Notes: a model not told the origin generated them from the sequence alone. DNA of 64,000 nt from Anaerolineae bacterium (GCA_022071955.1 JAJVIM010000009.1:109653-173652); one strand, 5' to 3'. Positions 1 through 9,779 are shown, counted from the first letter of the stretch. Numbers and translations: made by a program.

Positions 1-3000
1 CTTGCAGCCGGGCCAGCCGCTCGGCCTGATAAACGTGGGCGTTGGTTACGGCGATGGCGATTTGATGGCTCAAAACCTGGCAAATGGTCTTTTCTTCTTC
101 CGTAAAATAATATTGCTTTTTGATGGAATCCAGCCCAATTGAACCGATGGGCTTGCCTCGCACAACCAGCGGCGCTATCAATACAGATTTTACGCCCAGC
201 GCCTGTAATCCGGCTGCATCGGCCAGTCTGGGGTCGTCTGGCACGCTGTGGCTGATAAAAATATCGGTGGTATCCAGCGGTAAAAACCCCACCGGAATAG
301 TTGAATTTTCCAGCGAGCTTGGTGGGTATTCGGCGACCAGTTGGCCGGTTTTGCCATCGGCGTTGAAAATAACAATGCCGCAGTGATCAACGCTGATCAG
401 CTCCACAAACGCCTGGCAGGCTTTATTGAGCACTTTGGCCAGATCGAGCGAGGTGTTGAGCGATGCCGAAATTTCCTGAATACGCTGCCACTGCGCCGCC
501 CGCCGGGTTTCGTCATGCATTTTGGTACGCTCAATCCCGTGCAAACGGGCATTTTCCACGGCAATGGATACCAACTGCGAAAATCGTTCCAACAGATAAA
601 GCTCTTCCGCCCCAAAGGTTCGGCTGTTTTTATGGCCATACCCCAGCCCCAAAACGCCCACCACCTGCCCGCCAGATTTGAGCGGCACGCTGGCGGTTGA
701 ACGCATGAGTGGCCGCAGCGCGGCGGGCGACCAGTCCGGCCAGTTGCTGGCGTTATTCCCGTCCGGCAGTTCGGCCGGGCCGGCCGGCGCAATTTCCCGA
801 GAATGGGCCGGCAGCCCGTAGGCCGCCCGAAGTTCAATTAACTGCGAAGTTTCGTTGATCAACCCGATGAAACCGTAATCGGTGTTGAGCATTTGCGCCG
901 CCCGCGCCACCCCGGCCTGAAGCAGGTCGTCCAGGTCCAGCCGGTTAACCAACCCCAAAGTAGTATCGTGCAGCACGGCCAGGTAGTTATTTTGTTTTTG
1001 AACCTGTTCCAGCAGCATGGCCCGTTCCAGCAGGCGCTCGGCCAGCCGCTGCCGCAGGCGCGTCCCCTCGATGGCAGCGGCAATTTGCCCGCACAACCCT
1101 TCCAGGGCCACCTGGTCGGCTTCGGTCAGCATTCCCGGCACATCACTCTGCACATCGAGCACGCCTAAAATGTGTTTGGGGTCATTAATCACCGATTCGC
1201 CGCCCGCCGCCGACACCAGCCGGCGGATTTCGTCGGCCACGGCCGCACAGAAAGGATTGGCCAGGTTGATGGTCAGCACGCCCAACCGTTTGCCCGATAA
1301 ATCGAGAAAAACTGCCGGCGGCTCGGCACCGGAATCGGCGACAAATTGGGCCACGTTTTCAGCCGTAATCAACCGGCCCGGAATCTCGGTAACCGGGGCA
1401 AACGGCTGGTGATTGATGGCCATGGCCAGCGTTTGCACCAGCGCTGCGGCCAGCCGCCGGGCCGGCACATTCACCGTGGCCTGGTATGCCCCGGCTTCGG
1501 CAACGGCGGTAACTGCGGCGTGAATACCATCGATCCCGCCCACAAAAAAGCGCTCGGGGTCGTTTTTGCCAACCGTGATCACCGCCTGATAAGCGCCCAG
1601 CGCGCCGGCATCGTTAATGCCAACAATCATATGCAAATCGGGGTGCTGCCTGAGCATCTGTTCGGCCACGGATACGCCCTGGTTGGTATCGGCGGCCAGT
1701 TCGCTGCCAACCAGGGTGATGTTGGGGCCAAACGTGTCGCGCAGCCCGGCGATGATTCCCTGCTCGCGGTGAACAAATCCCTGATTGACGGCGTAATTGA
1801 GCAGGCCAAATTTTAGTTTCTGATCGGCCGGCACATGACGTTTGGCCCAGCTACCGGCCGCTTCACCGAGCAGTTTTCCGGCTTCGTAATTGGCAACATG
1901 CACCAGCGCCGTGGTATTTCCCTCGCCCAAATCCAAAGTGGAGATAACCGGCAACTCATGCTGAAGGGCCAACCTGGCCAGCGGCACAATCTCGGCGGCG
2001 GCAATGGGGCTGACAATAACCCCATCATATTTGTTGGCAATAAAATGCCGAAAAACCGACTTCTGTACCTCAACGCTTTCGCGGCCCAGTTTGATGGGCA
2101 CGGCCAGTTCGGCCCGCGTGCGGGGCAGCAGCGATTGGGGCTGCCAGTTGGGATCGGCCGCGGCATTAAGCCGCAGCACCGATGAACATGTCAGCGCCGC
2201 CATGCCGGTTAGCCCTTTGCCCAGCGGCATGGCGTGCCCGCCGGTGGTCATTTTCAGGCCGACATCGCCGTAGCCGGCCACCAACTTTAACGATTGCGAC
2301 TCATCATCGTAGCGCAGCAGTTGGGTGTGATAATAGCCAAATTGATTCTGAATTTGGGTAACAACGCGCTGGTACAGCGAGGTTAAATCGGCGGCGGCGG
2401 CGATATCCTGGGCAATCTGGGTTGAGGTTCGAATTTGGCGGTTGCGCTGTTCAAGCAATTCGCGCAGTTCCCGTTCCAGATGTTTGCGCTCGGTGATGTC
2501 TCGGCCCACGCCCACCAATCCGCTGATATTGCCGTTTTTATCATAAAGCGGAATTTTGGTGAACAAAACCCACAGCATTTTATTTTGGGCGCGGGACTCC
2601 ACCTGTTTTTCCCGATTAATTATCGGTTGACCATTTGCCAGAATTGCCTGGTCTTCCCGGCGAGCTTCAGCGGCAAATTCCGGCAGAAAGAAGTCGGCAT
2701 CGGTTTTGCCCGTTACCTCATCCTGCAACCCCGCGCCAATCAGCGCGAGGTAGGCTGAGTTGTTTAATACATACTGGCTCTGAGTATTTTTAACATAAAT
2801 GTAATCCGGCACGTTATTGATCACGGTAAGCAGCAGTTCGTGTTCTTTACTCAGCGCCGCTTCCATTTTGAGCCGGTCGGCGATTTCACGCCGCAAAATA
2901 GCGTTGGCCTGCGACAGCTCAACGGTGCGCTCGTGAATACGCTGTTCCAGCGCGTCGTTGGCCTGCTGCAACGCGTCCCGGGCCTGTTGCACACCGGAGA

Positions 3001-3412
3001 AATCTCTGACAACCAGCACCAGCGCCGGCTGGCCCTGGTAGGTAATATGAGTGGTTTTAATATCAACCAGGCGTTCGAGGCCGGTCGCATCTACCGTCAT
3101 CGTTTCACCGTGGTACGCTTCGCCCTCGGTCAAACGCCGCAAATCCTGCTTGATGGCCTCGCGGTGGCCCGAGGGCACCCAATCGAGCAGACTCGCGCCA
3201 ACCAACTCGTTGTGAGGCAAACCACCCAACCGGCGAGCCGCCGGATTGGCCTCCAAAATATTGCCGGCGTGATCCTGTACAAAAATGGCATCGGGCGAGG
3301 TTTCAAAGAGGTGTTTCAAAAAACTCTCACGCTCTTCCAGCTCGGCCACACGCCGGCGAAGCTGAGTCAGCTCATCGCTCAATTGAGTACCGGGTTGGAA
3401 TTTGTTAGTCAT
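1..3412 (-). CDS. multi-PAS/GAF sensor protein with inserted sugar-binding (PBP) domain, C-terminus outside window
   Basis: The reading frame is open from an ATG at 3412 to the window edge (1137 codons, no stop). Domains read in order: PAS at about residues 25-135 (SPDAIFVQDHAGNILEANPA), a coiled coil at 140-190, a second PAS at 195-305, then a GAF first half ending at residue 443 (RAELAVPIKLG). Residues 444-745 are a RbsB/LacI-type periplasmic-binding fold in permuted order, and the GAF second half starts at 746 (KHILGVLDVQSD). Two more GAF domains follow at about 815-965 and 980-1130. No signal peptide or membrane segment is visible, so the protein should be cytoplasmic and the binding domain would read an internal ligand. 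The output domain lies beyond the window; a histidine kinase, GGDEF or phosphatase would all be plausible. Confidence 0.85.
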   Translation of the reverse strand, partial: MTNKFQPGTQLSDELTQLRRRVAELEERESFLKHLFETSPDAIFVQDHAGNILEANPAARRLGGLPHNELVGASLLDWVPSGHREAIKQDLRRLTEGEAYHGETMTVDATGLERLVDIKTTHITYQGQPALVLVVRDFSGVQQARDALQQANDALEQRIHERTVELSQANAILRREIADRLKMEAALSKEHELLLTVINNVPDYIYVKNTQSQYVLNNSAYLALIGAGLQDEVTGKTDADFFLPEFAAEARREDQAILANGQPIINREKQVESRAQNKMLWVLFTKIPLYDKNGNISGLVGVGRDITERKHLERELRELLEQRNRQIRTSTQIAQDIAAAADLTSLYQRVVTQIQNQFGYYHTQLLRYDDESQSLKLVAGYGDVGLKMTTGGHAMPLGKGLTGMAALTCSSVLRLNAAADPNWQPQSLLPRTRAELAVPIKLGRESVEVQKSVFRHFIANKYDGVIVSPIAAAEIVPLARLALQHELPVISTLDLGEGNTTALVHVANYEAGKLLGEAAGSWAKRHVPADQKLKFGLLNYAVNQGFVHREQGIIAGLRDTFGPNITLVGSELAADTNQGVSVAEQMLRQHPDLHMIVGINDAGALGAYQAVITVGKNDPERFFVGGIDGIHAAVTAVAEAGAYQATVNVPARRLAAALVQTLAMAINHQPFAPVTEIPGRLITAENVAQFVADSGAEPPAVFLDLSGKRLGVLTINLANPFCAAVADEIRRLVSAAGGESVINDPKHILGVLDVQSDVPGMLTEADQVALEGLCGQIAAAIEGTRLRQRLAERLLERAMLLEQVQKQNNYLAVLHDTTLGLVNRLDLDDLLQAGVARAAQMLNTDYGFIGLINETSQLIELRAAYGLPAHSREIAPAGPAELPDGNNASNWPDWSPAALRPLMRSTASVPLKSGGQVVGVLGLGYGHKNSRTFGAEELYLLERFSQLVSIAVENARLHGIERTKMHDETRRAAQWQRIQEISASLNTSLDLAKVLNKACQAFVELISVDHCGIVIFNADGKTGQLVAEYPPSSLENSTIPVGFLPLDTTDIFISHSVPDDPRLADAAGLQALGVKSVLIAPLVVRGKPIGSIGLDSIKKQYYFTEEEKTICQVLSHQIAIAVTNAHVYQAERLARLQ

Positions 3413-3512
3413 GGTGTGCTCCAGTTACAACGGGGTAACGCAAACCAATAGTACGGCCAGATTTCTCACATTGTAGCATAAAAGATTTTTTTGTGGCCAG
3501 TGTGGGTGTGAT

Positions 3513-3548
3513 TTGTCGGTAACCCGCTCCACCGTTATAATTGAGCGG
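3513..3548 (+). promoter_or_regulatory. putative promoter of the 3604 SDR gene with overlapping inverted repeat
   Basis: TTGTCG (3513-3518), 17 bases, TATAAT (3536-3541). An inverted repeat CCGCTC (3524-3529) / GAGCGG (3543-3548) brackets the -10 box and could be an operator. Box matches are by eye only. Confidence 0.45.
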
Positions 3549-3603
3549 TTATATCTGCATTGGCGCAGCCCCCCGGCTGGCCAATTTTTTTTTGGAGGAG
3601 AAA

Positions 3604-4416
3604 ATGAGCATTTCCAATTTACTCAACAACAAGGTGGCCATTGTTACCGGCGCCGGGCGGGGAATTGGCAAAGCCACAGCCGTTTCCCTGGCTCAGGCCG
3701 GCGCGGCGGTTGTACTGGCTGCCCGCTCCGAAGGCGAAATCAACGGCGTTGCCAGCGAAATCAAGGCTGCCGGCGGCCGCTGCCTGGCCATCCCCATCGA
3801 CATCAGCGATATGGTTCAGGTTGACCACCTGCTGGTTTTAACGCTGCGCGCATTTGCCCGGGTAGATATTTTGGTAAACAACGCGGCTATGGTGCAGCCG
3901 TTGGGCAAAGTGTGGGAAGTATCACCGCAGGCCTGGCAGCGCTTGCTACAGGTTAATTTGATGGGCCCGTATTTGGGCGCGCGAGCAGTGCTGCCCCACA
4001 TGCTCGAACGCGGCAGCGGCCGGATTATTAATGTGTCATCGGCCGCCGCCGAATCCAACATCACCGGCGCCAGCGCCTACAACAGCAGCAAAGCCGCGCT
4101 GGAACGTTTTAGCGGCACGCTGGCCGCCGAGGTGGCCGGCAGCGGGGTGGTAGTAACCACCTTTCGCCCCGGCATTGTTGATACCGCTATGCAGGCCGAA
4201 ATGCGCAGCACGCCGGCCCAGCGCTTTCCCAAAGTTGAGCTGTGGCAAAAATGGCATCAAACCGGCCAGCTTCGGCCCGCCACCGATCCGGCCCGGGCGA
4301 TTTTGTGGCTGGCCAGCCCCTACGCCAGTGAAGCCAACGGCCAACTATTCAACCTGAACGACGAAGACTTTGCCCGGCGCATCAACGCGGATTTGGGCCA
4401 GCCAGAGGAGCTATAA
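3604..4416 (+). CDS. SDR-family oxidoreductase
   Basis: This is a classical short-chain dehydrogenase/reductase of 270 residues. The N-terminal nucleotide-binding motif TGAGRGIG and the NNAA motif are visible, and a catalytic Ser with YNSSK (Tyr-x-x-x-Lys) follows near residue 158. The ATG at 3604 is preferred because GGAGGAG lies just upstream; a longer frame from 3541 would overlap the promoter. The substrate cannot be told from sequence. It is a single gene between the divergent sensor and isocitrate dehydrogenase. Confidence 0.88.
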   Translation: MSISNLLNNKVAIVTGAGRGIGKATAVSLAQAGAAVVLAARSEGEINGVASEIKAAGGRCLAIPIDISDMVQVDHLLVLTLRAFARVDILVNNAAMVQPLGKVWEVSPQAWQRLLQVNLMGPYLGARAVLPHMLERGSGRIINVSSAAAESNITGASAYNSSKAALERFSGTLAAEVAGSGVVVTTFRPGIVDTAMQAEMRSTPAQRFPKVELWQKWHQTGQLRPATDPARAILWLASPYASEANGQLFNLNDEDFARRINADLGQPEEL

Positions 4417-4512
4417 CTTTTACTTATCAACCAACGTTGACAAAGCAGCCGGCCCTCAGTAAAATATGGCTCCCCTTAAACCAACTATGTATTCAAAGAG
4501 GAGTAGAACCCG

Positions 4513-5757
4513 ATGGCATTCGATAAAATTGTGGTCCCCCAAGATGGCGAAAAAATCACCGTTGTTGGCGACAAATTAAAGGTTCCCGATAATCCAATTC
4601 TGGCGTTTATTGAAGGCGACGGAATTGGCACCGATATTACCAAAGCCAGTTTGCGCATTTGGGATGCGGCGGTGCAGGCGGCTTACGGCGGCCAGCGCAA
4701 AGTAGCCTGGATGGAAATTTATTCCGGCGAAAAGGCAGCCCAACTGTACGACGGCAACTACATGCCCGATGAGACCTTTGATGCCATGCGCGAATTCATT
4801 GTTGGGATCAAGGGGCCGCTGACCACTCCGGTTGGCGGCGGCTTTCGCAGCCTCAACGTTACCCTGCGCCAGGTGCTCGATCTGTACGCCTGCGTCCGGC
4901 CGGTGCGCTGGTATCAGGGTATCCCCAGCCCGGTCAAACAGCCGGATTTGATCGATATGGTTATTTTCCGCGAAAACACCGAAGATGTGTACGCCGGAAT
5001 TGAGTACGAAAGCGGCAGCGACGAAAACAAACGGCTGGCCAAATTCCTGCGCGAAGAATTGGGCGCTCGGTTCTTTGAGGATGCCGGCATTGGCATTAAA
5101 CCCATCAGCGCCTTTGCCAGCAAGCGGCTGGTGCGCAAAGCCATTCAATACGCCATTGACTACGGCATTGACAGCGTCACTCTGGTTCACAAAGGCAACA
5201 TCCAAAAATTCACCGAGGGCGCGTTCCGCAAGTGGGGCTACGAACTGGCCAAAGAAGAATTTGGCGATGTGACCATCACCGAGGACGAACTGTGGGAACA
5301 ATACAACGGCAAACAGCCCGCCGGTAAAATTTTGATCAAAGACCGCATTGCCGACATCATCTTCCAGCACGTGCTGCTGCGCCCCAAAGAATTTGGCGTA
5401 CTGGCCACCATGAATCTCAACGGCGACTACCTGAGCGACGCTCTGGCCGCGCAGGTGGGTGGGCTGGGCATTGCCCCCGGCGCCAACATCGGCGACTTTG
5501 TAGCGCTGTTTGAAGCCACCCACGGCACCGCGCCCAAATACGCCGGAATGGACAAAGTAAACCCCGGCAGCCTGCTCTTCTCCGGGGTGATGATGCTGGA
5601 ATACATTGGCTGGCGCGAAGCCGCGGACCTCATCCGCAACGCGTTTGAAAAAACCGTCACCGAAAAAATTGTGACGTATGATTTTGCCCGGCAGATGGAA
5701 GGCGCAACCGAAGTAAAAACCAGCGAATTTGCCACCGCGGTCATCAAAAACCTGTAG
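4513..5757 (+). CDS. icd: isocitrate dehydrogenase (NADP-type)
   Basis: The product converts isocitrate to 2-oxoglutarate and CO2 in the TCA cycle. The 414-residue length fits bacterial homodimeric IDH. Recognisable segments are [10 protein letters not shown] near residue 36, the substrate-loop stretch [48 protein letters not shown] and the NADP-region motif [21 protein letters not shown] precedes the ATG. A strong hairpin terminator follows immediately, so it is probably monocistronic. Confidence 0.97.
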   Translation: MAFDKIVVPQDGEKITVVGDKLKVPDNPILAFIEGDGIGTDITKASLRIWDAAVQAAYGGQRKVAWMEIYSGEKAAQLYDGNYMPDETFDAMREFIVGIKGPLTTPVGGGFRSLNVTLRQVLDLYACVRPVRWYQGIPSPVKQPDLIDMVIFRENTEDVYAGIEYESGSDENKRLAKFLREELGARFFEDAGIGIKPISAFASKRLVRKAIQYAIDYGIDSVTLVHKGNIQKFTEGAFRKWGYELAKEEFGDVTITEDELWEQYNGKQPAGKILIKDRIADIIFQHVLLRPKEFGVLATMNLNGDYLSDALAAQVGGLGIAPGANIGDFVALFEATHGTAPKYAGMDKVNPGSLLFSGVMMLEYIGWREAADLIRNAFEKTVTEKIVTYDFARQMEGATEVKTSEFATAVIKNL

Positions 5758-5777
5758 TATTTAACCGAGTTAACCGT

Positions 5778-5813
5778 AAAACGCCCGTCTTCCGTAGAAC
5801 GGGCGTTTTTTTT
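5778..5813 (+). terminator. intrinsic terminator after icd
   Basis: AAACGCCCGT (5778-5787) pairs with ACGGGCGTTT (5799-5808) around a short loop, followed by a run of T. It lies about 20 bases after the icd stop. Confidence 0.9.
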
Positions 5814-5925
5814 GCGTCGATTTCCCGTTTGGTGAACGTTGGAAAAATGTGCGCAGAAAGTTTTGTTTCAATCAAGTAGCGCCGCGCCGGCTGTGGTAAA
5901 CTGGATCATAGTTGAGGAGGCGCTA

Positions 5926-6216
5926 ATGGCTATTAATACGATCAAAAAAAGGCAGATTGCTGCGGCAGCCCTGTTTGCCGCCGAAAACATTCCCGGCGTT
6001 GACAAAAAAACGCTGCGCCGGCTGCTGGAACTGGTTGAAGTTTCGGGAGAATTCAACTGGATTACGCGGCAGGAATTACTGGAAAAAATGCGGCTGCTGC
6101 TCAAGTACATCCCCGGCAGTTGCCGTTTTTCGCTGCTAATTCTGGCAGAACTGCTGGAGGCCGAACTATCGGCGTTTCAACCGGCGCTGGTACTGGCCCC
6201 GGCCGGGTCGTGTTAA
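5926..6216 (+). CDS. small hypothetical protein
   Basis: This 96-residue frame begins at an ATG preceded by GAGGAGG with good spacing. The product is mostly helical by composition, with repeated Leu/Glu stretches (TLRRLLELVEV, ELLEKMRLLLKYI, LILAELLEAEL) and no cysteine pairs apart from isolated Cys residues. I do not recognise a family. It converges with the AAA ATPase gene on the other strand, with only 13 bases between them. Confidence 0.6.
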   Translation: MAINTIKKRQIAAAALFAAENIPGVDKKTLRRLLELVEVSGEFNWITRQELLEKMRLLLKYIPGSCRFSLLILAELLEAELSAFQPALVLAPAGSC

Positions 6217-6229
6217 CCCATTGAAAATT

Positions 6230-7480
6230 TTACGAGGCGGCGGCTTTGGAGACCGGCGGCTCCGACGACGACGGGGCTGCCGGTTCCGCCAGTTCGGCGG
6301 GGTTGGCCGGCGTCGCAGCGCGACGCTTGCGGGGAGTTAACCGGGCGCTGACGACTTTGCGGATACGGGCGTCTTCTTTTTCCTGAGATTTGAAATAATC
6401 AGAAGCAATTTCGGTTTGGCGCTGGCGCAGCGCCAGAGGCGCAACCATACGCAAATCATCGAGCGTAACCTCGAGCCGGCCATCGGCGGCGGCCAGCGCC
6501 CGCCCGGCCTCAAACAGCGTCATTTCGGCGCGATGGCTGTCAATTTTTAGCTGCTGAATCCAGGCCAGCCCGGCCGATTCCACCTGCGGGGTCAATTTTA
6601 CTTTGGGCAACAAAGCACGAGCGGCAGCCACTTCGGCCTGCGCCGCTTCGGTTTCGGCGGTCCAATCCATCACAAATTTGTAGGGCTTGTTATTGTAAGC
6701 CACCGCCCGCCGGTAAATCTCCAGCCGTTCTTTGGCCTCGGTCACGCCCCGCACCAGTACCCGCAGCCCAAATCGATCCTGAATCTGCGGGCGCAGCAGC
6801 CCTTCTTCCGGGTTCATCGAGCCAACCAGCGTTAACCGCGAGCGGTACGTGGCCGACATCGGCCCGCGGCGTACGGTGTACTGCCCCTGCGCGGCGGCAT
6901 CCAGAATGGCGTCAATTATGGTCCGGTCGAGCAGATTGACTTCATCAATGTAAAGCATATTCTGATCGGCCTGGGCCAAAATGCCGCGCTCCAGCAGCAC
7001 CTTGTTTTGCTCCAGCGCAACCCGCTCGTTGATACCGCCGACCACGTCTTCCAGCCGGGCGTTGAGCGGCAATTCCACCAGCTTCATCGACTCCGGCGCG
7101 GTGATCGGATCGCCCATGCCCAGTTTAGTGGCGCAGCTTTTGCACACGCCCTGCATGCCGTACAGGTACAAATCCTCCGGTTCACAGCCGTATTCGCAGG
7201 TGCTGCGCTCCACCACCGGCATCAAATCGACCAACCCCCGCACGGCCGTGGTTTTGGCCGTGCCGCGCGCGCCCACCAACAGCACGCCGCCAACCGCCCG
7301 GTTAATCAAAGCCAGCATCAGCGCGATTTTCATTTCCGTTTGGCCAACAATGGCCAGATACGGGTAACGCAGGTTGCTGGCCTGCCCGCGATCGGCGTGC
7401 CGTTTGGCGGCGTTGAGTACCGCTACCGCCGGGCCGCTGCTGTACAAAATATCCAATAGTTGGGATTTACGCTTGGCCAT
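6230..7480 (-). CDS. AAA+ ATPase of the magnesium-chelatase subunit I (ChlI/BchI) type
   Basis: The 416-residue protein has a Walker A variant GARGTAKTT near residue 77, Walker B MLYIDEVNLL near 175, the sensor segment LVGSMNPEEG and an arginine-finger stretch LRPQIQDRFGLR, all typical of the MgChl I clade. A four-cysteine insert (CEYGC then CKSC, residues about 98-118) could bind zinc. The C-terminal ~40 residues are Ala/Pro/Ser-rich and likely disordered. No chelatase D or H subunit or other porphyrin gene is present here, so it may be a MoxR-like chaperone rather than a chlorophyll enzyme. It ends an apparent two-gene unit with the amidase 11 bases upstream. Confidence 0.85.
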   Translation of the reverse strand: MAKRKSQLLDILYSSGPAVAVLNAAKRHADRGQASNLRYPYLAIVGQTEMKIALMLALINRAVGGVLLVGARGTAKTTAVRGLVDLMPVVERSTCEYGCEPEDLYLYGMQGVCKSCATKLGMGDPITAPESMKLVELPLNARLEDVVGGINERVALEQNKVLLERGILAQADQNMLYIDEVNLLDRTIIDAILDAAAQGQYTVRRGPMSATYRSRLTLVGSMNPEEGLLRPQIQDRFGLRVLVRGVTEAKERLEIYRRAVAYNNKPYKFVMDWTAETEAAQAEVAAARALLPKVKLTPQVESAGLAWIQQLKIDSHRAEMTLFEAGRALAAADGRLEVTLDDLRMVAPLALRQRQTEIASDYFKSQEKEDARIRKVVSARLTPRKRRAATPANPAELAEPAAPSSSEPPVSKAAAS

Positions 7481-7491
7481 TAGCCGTTTGC

Positions 7492-8631
7492 CTACGCCGG
7501 TTTGGGCGGAATCCGTAATACCTGGCCGGGACGAATGACGCTGGGGCTGGATAACACATCCTGATTGGCTTCAAAAATGAGCCGCCACAACGTCGATACA
7601 CCGTAAAACTGCTGCGAAATCCGTGAGAGTGTGTCGCCGGGCTGAACGGTGTAGGTTGGCCATTGCGGCGGCGGTGCGGGTTCCGGCTCGGGTTCGGCGG
7701 CGACCAAAAAGCGGAGGTTTTGGGCCACCAACTTATCGAGCGTGTCCTGGGCCGCCGTTGGGTTGCCGGGAATACGCTGCACCAACAGCGCGCCGCCTTC
7801 GCGCAGCCGGGCCAACTGGCTGCTGCTGATGGCCTCTTCATTGCCCACGGCGGTTACATATTTCCAGCGGCCCACCGCCTGCCCAGCGGCAAAACTGACA
7901 TCGGGCTGGAATTTCCAAATGTAGCCCAGCGCCGCGTCCAAATATTTATCGGTGTCCGGCAGCAAAATAACGTGTTCGCCCTGGCCTACCTGTGGTTGCC
8001 CGGCGGGCGGTTGAGGCGCAGGCGCGGGTTTATCGAGTTCGCGCAACTTGTCACGCAGGACGGCCGGAGAAAAGTTCAAACCGGGGCAAACGGTGCTGTT
8101 GCCGGCCAGTTCACGATGGCCGCGCACGTTTTCAATGGAGATGTTGTATTTTTGGCGCAACTGCTGCACCAGCGCCACCAGCGCGTTGAACTGAGCTTCG
8201 CTGGGACGGGTGTACTGGTTGGGGATGGGCTGGGTGCGGCCGGCGGCATCCACGTAGGTGCGGTTTTCGGTAAACCAGCCGGCCATGCAAATGGCCAGGT
8301 AGTGGTTGTTCCAATATTGACCAAACTCCAGCCCTTCGGAGTTGTCCGGGTCTTTGAAGCCGGCATGGTAGGCCGCTATTTTTTCGTCGAGGGCGTACTC
8401 AACCTCGCCGCTGCCGGTGATCACGTAGTTGTAACCGCCGTGCGACCAGCCGTTGGTGCGCACATGATAATCAAAAAAGGTGGCGGCATCGCCGATGGGC
8501 GCGCCGGTGAGCCGGTTGGCCGTGGCCGAGTGATGCACTCCAATGCCCAAAATCGGGCCGTTGCGCTGCCAATCCTTGTAGTTTTGATAGTTGGGCATCT
8601 GCGCCCGAACATCTTTAATTGTTAGCTCCAT
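7492..8631 (-). CDS. N-acetylmuramoyl-L-alanine amidase (Amidase_2/PGRP fold) with C-terminal LysM
   Basis: The 379-residue protein has an N-terminal amidase fold: VHHSA near residue 33 and [14 protein letters not shown] near 170 give the His-His-Cys zinc set seen in T7-lysozyme-like amidases. A Pro-rich linker follows, then about 100 residues I cannot assign. A LysM domain ([18 protein letters not shown] ... PGQVLRIP) closes the protein at about 328-377. No signal peptide is visible, so export, if any, is by another route. It probably cleaves peptidoglycan cross-bridge stems at the wall. The downstream ATPase gene is 11 bases away. Confidence 0.88.
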   Translation of the reverse strand: MELTIKDVRAQMPNYQNYKDWQRNGPILGIGVHHSATANRLTGAPIGDAATFFDYHVRTNGWSHGGYNYVITGSGEVEYALDEKIAAYHAGFKDPDNSEGLEFGQYWNNHYLAICMAGWFTENRTYVDAAGRTQPIPNQYTRPSEAQFNALVALVQQLRQKYNISIENVRGHRELAGNSTVCPGLNFSPAVLRDKLRELDKPAPAPQPPAGQPQVGQGEHVILLPDTDKYLDAALGYIWKFQPDVSFAAGQAVGRWKYVTAVGNEEAISSSQLARLREGGALLVQRIPGNPTAAQDTLDKLVAQNLRFLVAAEPEPEPAPPPQWPTYTVQPGDTLSRISQQFYGVSTLWRLIFEANQDVLSSPSVIRPGQVLRIPPKPA

Positions 8632-8754
8632 CTGCCTGCCTTTTGTAAAAATAAGTTAGATGAGTTGGGTGGGTGAGGTGAGTGATGAGTTTTAAGTTTT
8701 GAGTTCGTGTTGCGAGTGGCGTGTTGCGGGTTCAAGGTTGCAGAGTCGCAGGGT

Positions 8755-8794
8755 CGTAAATTCGTAATTTCGTAGATTCGTTCATTCGCAATTC
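8755..8794. repeat. degenerate 8-bp tandem repeat, five units
   Basis: Five successive octamers begin with CG: CGTAAATT, CGTAATTT, CGTAGATT, CGTTCATT, CGCAATTC. The surrounding 8640-8750 DNA is GT-rich and low in complexity, and I see no gene in it. Confidence 0.7.
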
Positions 8795-8878
8795 ACCACC
8801 GGTCATCCTCTCTTTAATTTTACATAGACCGGGGCTAAACGCAAGCGATAGTTGACATAAACAGCAATTCTCAGTTTA

Positions 8879-9020
8879 CCCTCACCCCCCAACCTCCTCT
8901 CCCAATGGGAGAGGAGAAATTAAATATCGGCTGTGGTTTTTGGCCGCTTCGCGGCCAAAAACCACAGCCTTTTCATCTCGCCCCCTCCCCGCAAAACGGG
9001 GAGGGGGTTGGGGGAGGGGG
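8879..9020. repeat. clover-like composite palindromic element, copy A
   Basis: Three hairpins lie within a near-complementary outer stem. Hairpin 1 is TCCTCTCCC/GGGAGAGGA (8895-8903/8907-8915). The central stem is 19 perfect base pairs with a TTC loop (8929-8947/8951-8969). Hairpin 3 is CCCCCTCCCC/GGGGAGGGGG (8981-8990/8998-9007). Outer arms 8879-8894 and 9006-9020 pair largely. It lies 12 bases beyond the tupC stop; copies B and C share the layout. Confidence 0.85.
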
Positions 9021-9032
9021 CAAAATCGGCAT

Positions 9033-9779
9033 TCAATAAACAATATCCCCCTGCACAAAGGCAGCGGTACGGGGATCAACCGGGGCGTGAAAGAAGGTGT
9101 CGGTGTTAGCAATTTCCACCAGCCGGCCATCCAGAATCAAGGCGGTGCGATGGGCCAGCCGTTTGGCCTGAAAGATGTTGTGGGTAACCAGCACCACGGT
9201 AGTGCCGCGTTCCCGGTTCACTTCGGCCACAATTTGCTCGATGAGTTTGATATTGTACGGGTCAAGATTGGCCGTCGGCTCATCGAGCAGCAGCACGTCC
9301 GGCTCAATCACCAGCGCCCGGGCCAGCGCCACCCGCTGCGCTTCGCCGCCACTCAGTGTTCGCGCCGGGGCATCGGCCAGTTCGGCCAGCCCGACTCGCT
9401 GCAGGGCTTCGGCCACCGCCTGCTCGCGGGTGTAGGAATCTTTGCCGCGCAGCTTTAAGCCGTAGGCCACGTTAGCCGCCACCGAACGATTGAGCAGTAC
9501 CGGCCGCTGAAACACGGTGGTTACGGTGCGGCGCAGTTCCAGCGGCGGCAACACACCGTTAAACCGGGCCTGTCGATAGGTTAAAAAGCCGCCGGCCGGC
9601 TCCTCTAAAAAATTCAGATGCCGCAGCAGCGTGCTTTTGCCGGCGCCACTCGGCCCGACCAACCCCAAAATTTCACCTTCAAAAATTTCGAGCCGGTCAA
9701 TTTGCAGCACGGTTCGGCCATTGTACGCCTGGGTCAGGTTGTTCACCGTAAAAATTGGATTTTGCCACATCATACTCAC
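9033..9779 (-). CDS. tupC: tungstate/molybdate-type ABC transporter ATP-binding protein
   Basis: This is a 248-residue ABC ATPase. Walker A GPSGAGKST is near residue 39, the signature LSGGEAQRVALARAL near 143, Walker B VLLLDEPTANLD near 165 and the switch His in VTHN. It energises import by the TupB permease 4 bases upstream. Substrate assignment rests on the adjacent TupA-type binding protein and the Mo/W-type regulators, not on the ATPase itself. Confidence 0.87.
   Translation of the reverse strand: MSMMWQNPIFTVNNLTQAYNGRTVLQIDRLEIFEGEILGLVGPSGAGKSTLLRHLNFLEEPAGGFLTYRQARFNGVLPPLELRRTVTTVFQRPVLLNRSVAANVAYGLKLRGKDSYTREQAVAEALQRVGLAELADAPARTLSGGEAQRVALARALVIEPDVLLLDEPTANLDPYNIKLIEQIVAEVNRERGTTVVLVTHNIFQAKRLAHRTALILDGRLVEIANTDTFFHAPVDPRTAAFVQGDIVY

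Noticed and set aside
4576..5523. 315-residue frame opposite isocitrate dehydrogenase
   Set aside because: It is the antisense shadow of icd; it has no start signal and a composition typical of a reversed GC-rich gene.
6230..7480. Bacteriochlorophyll synthesis cluster
   Set aside because: Only the I-type ATPase is present; no chelatase D/H or pigment gene is nearby.
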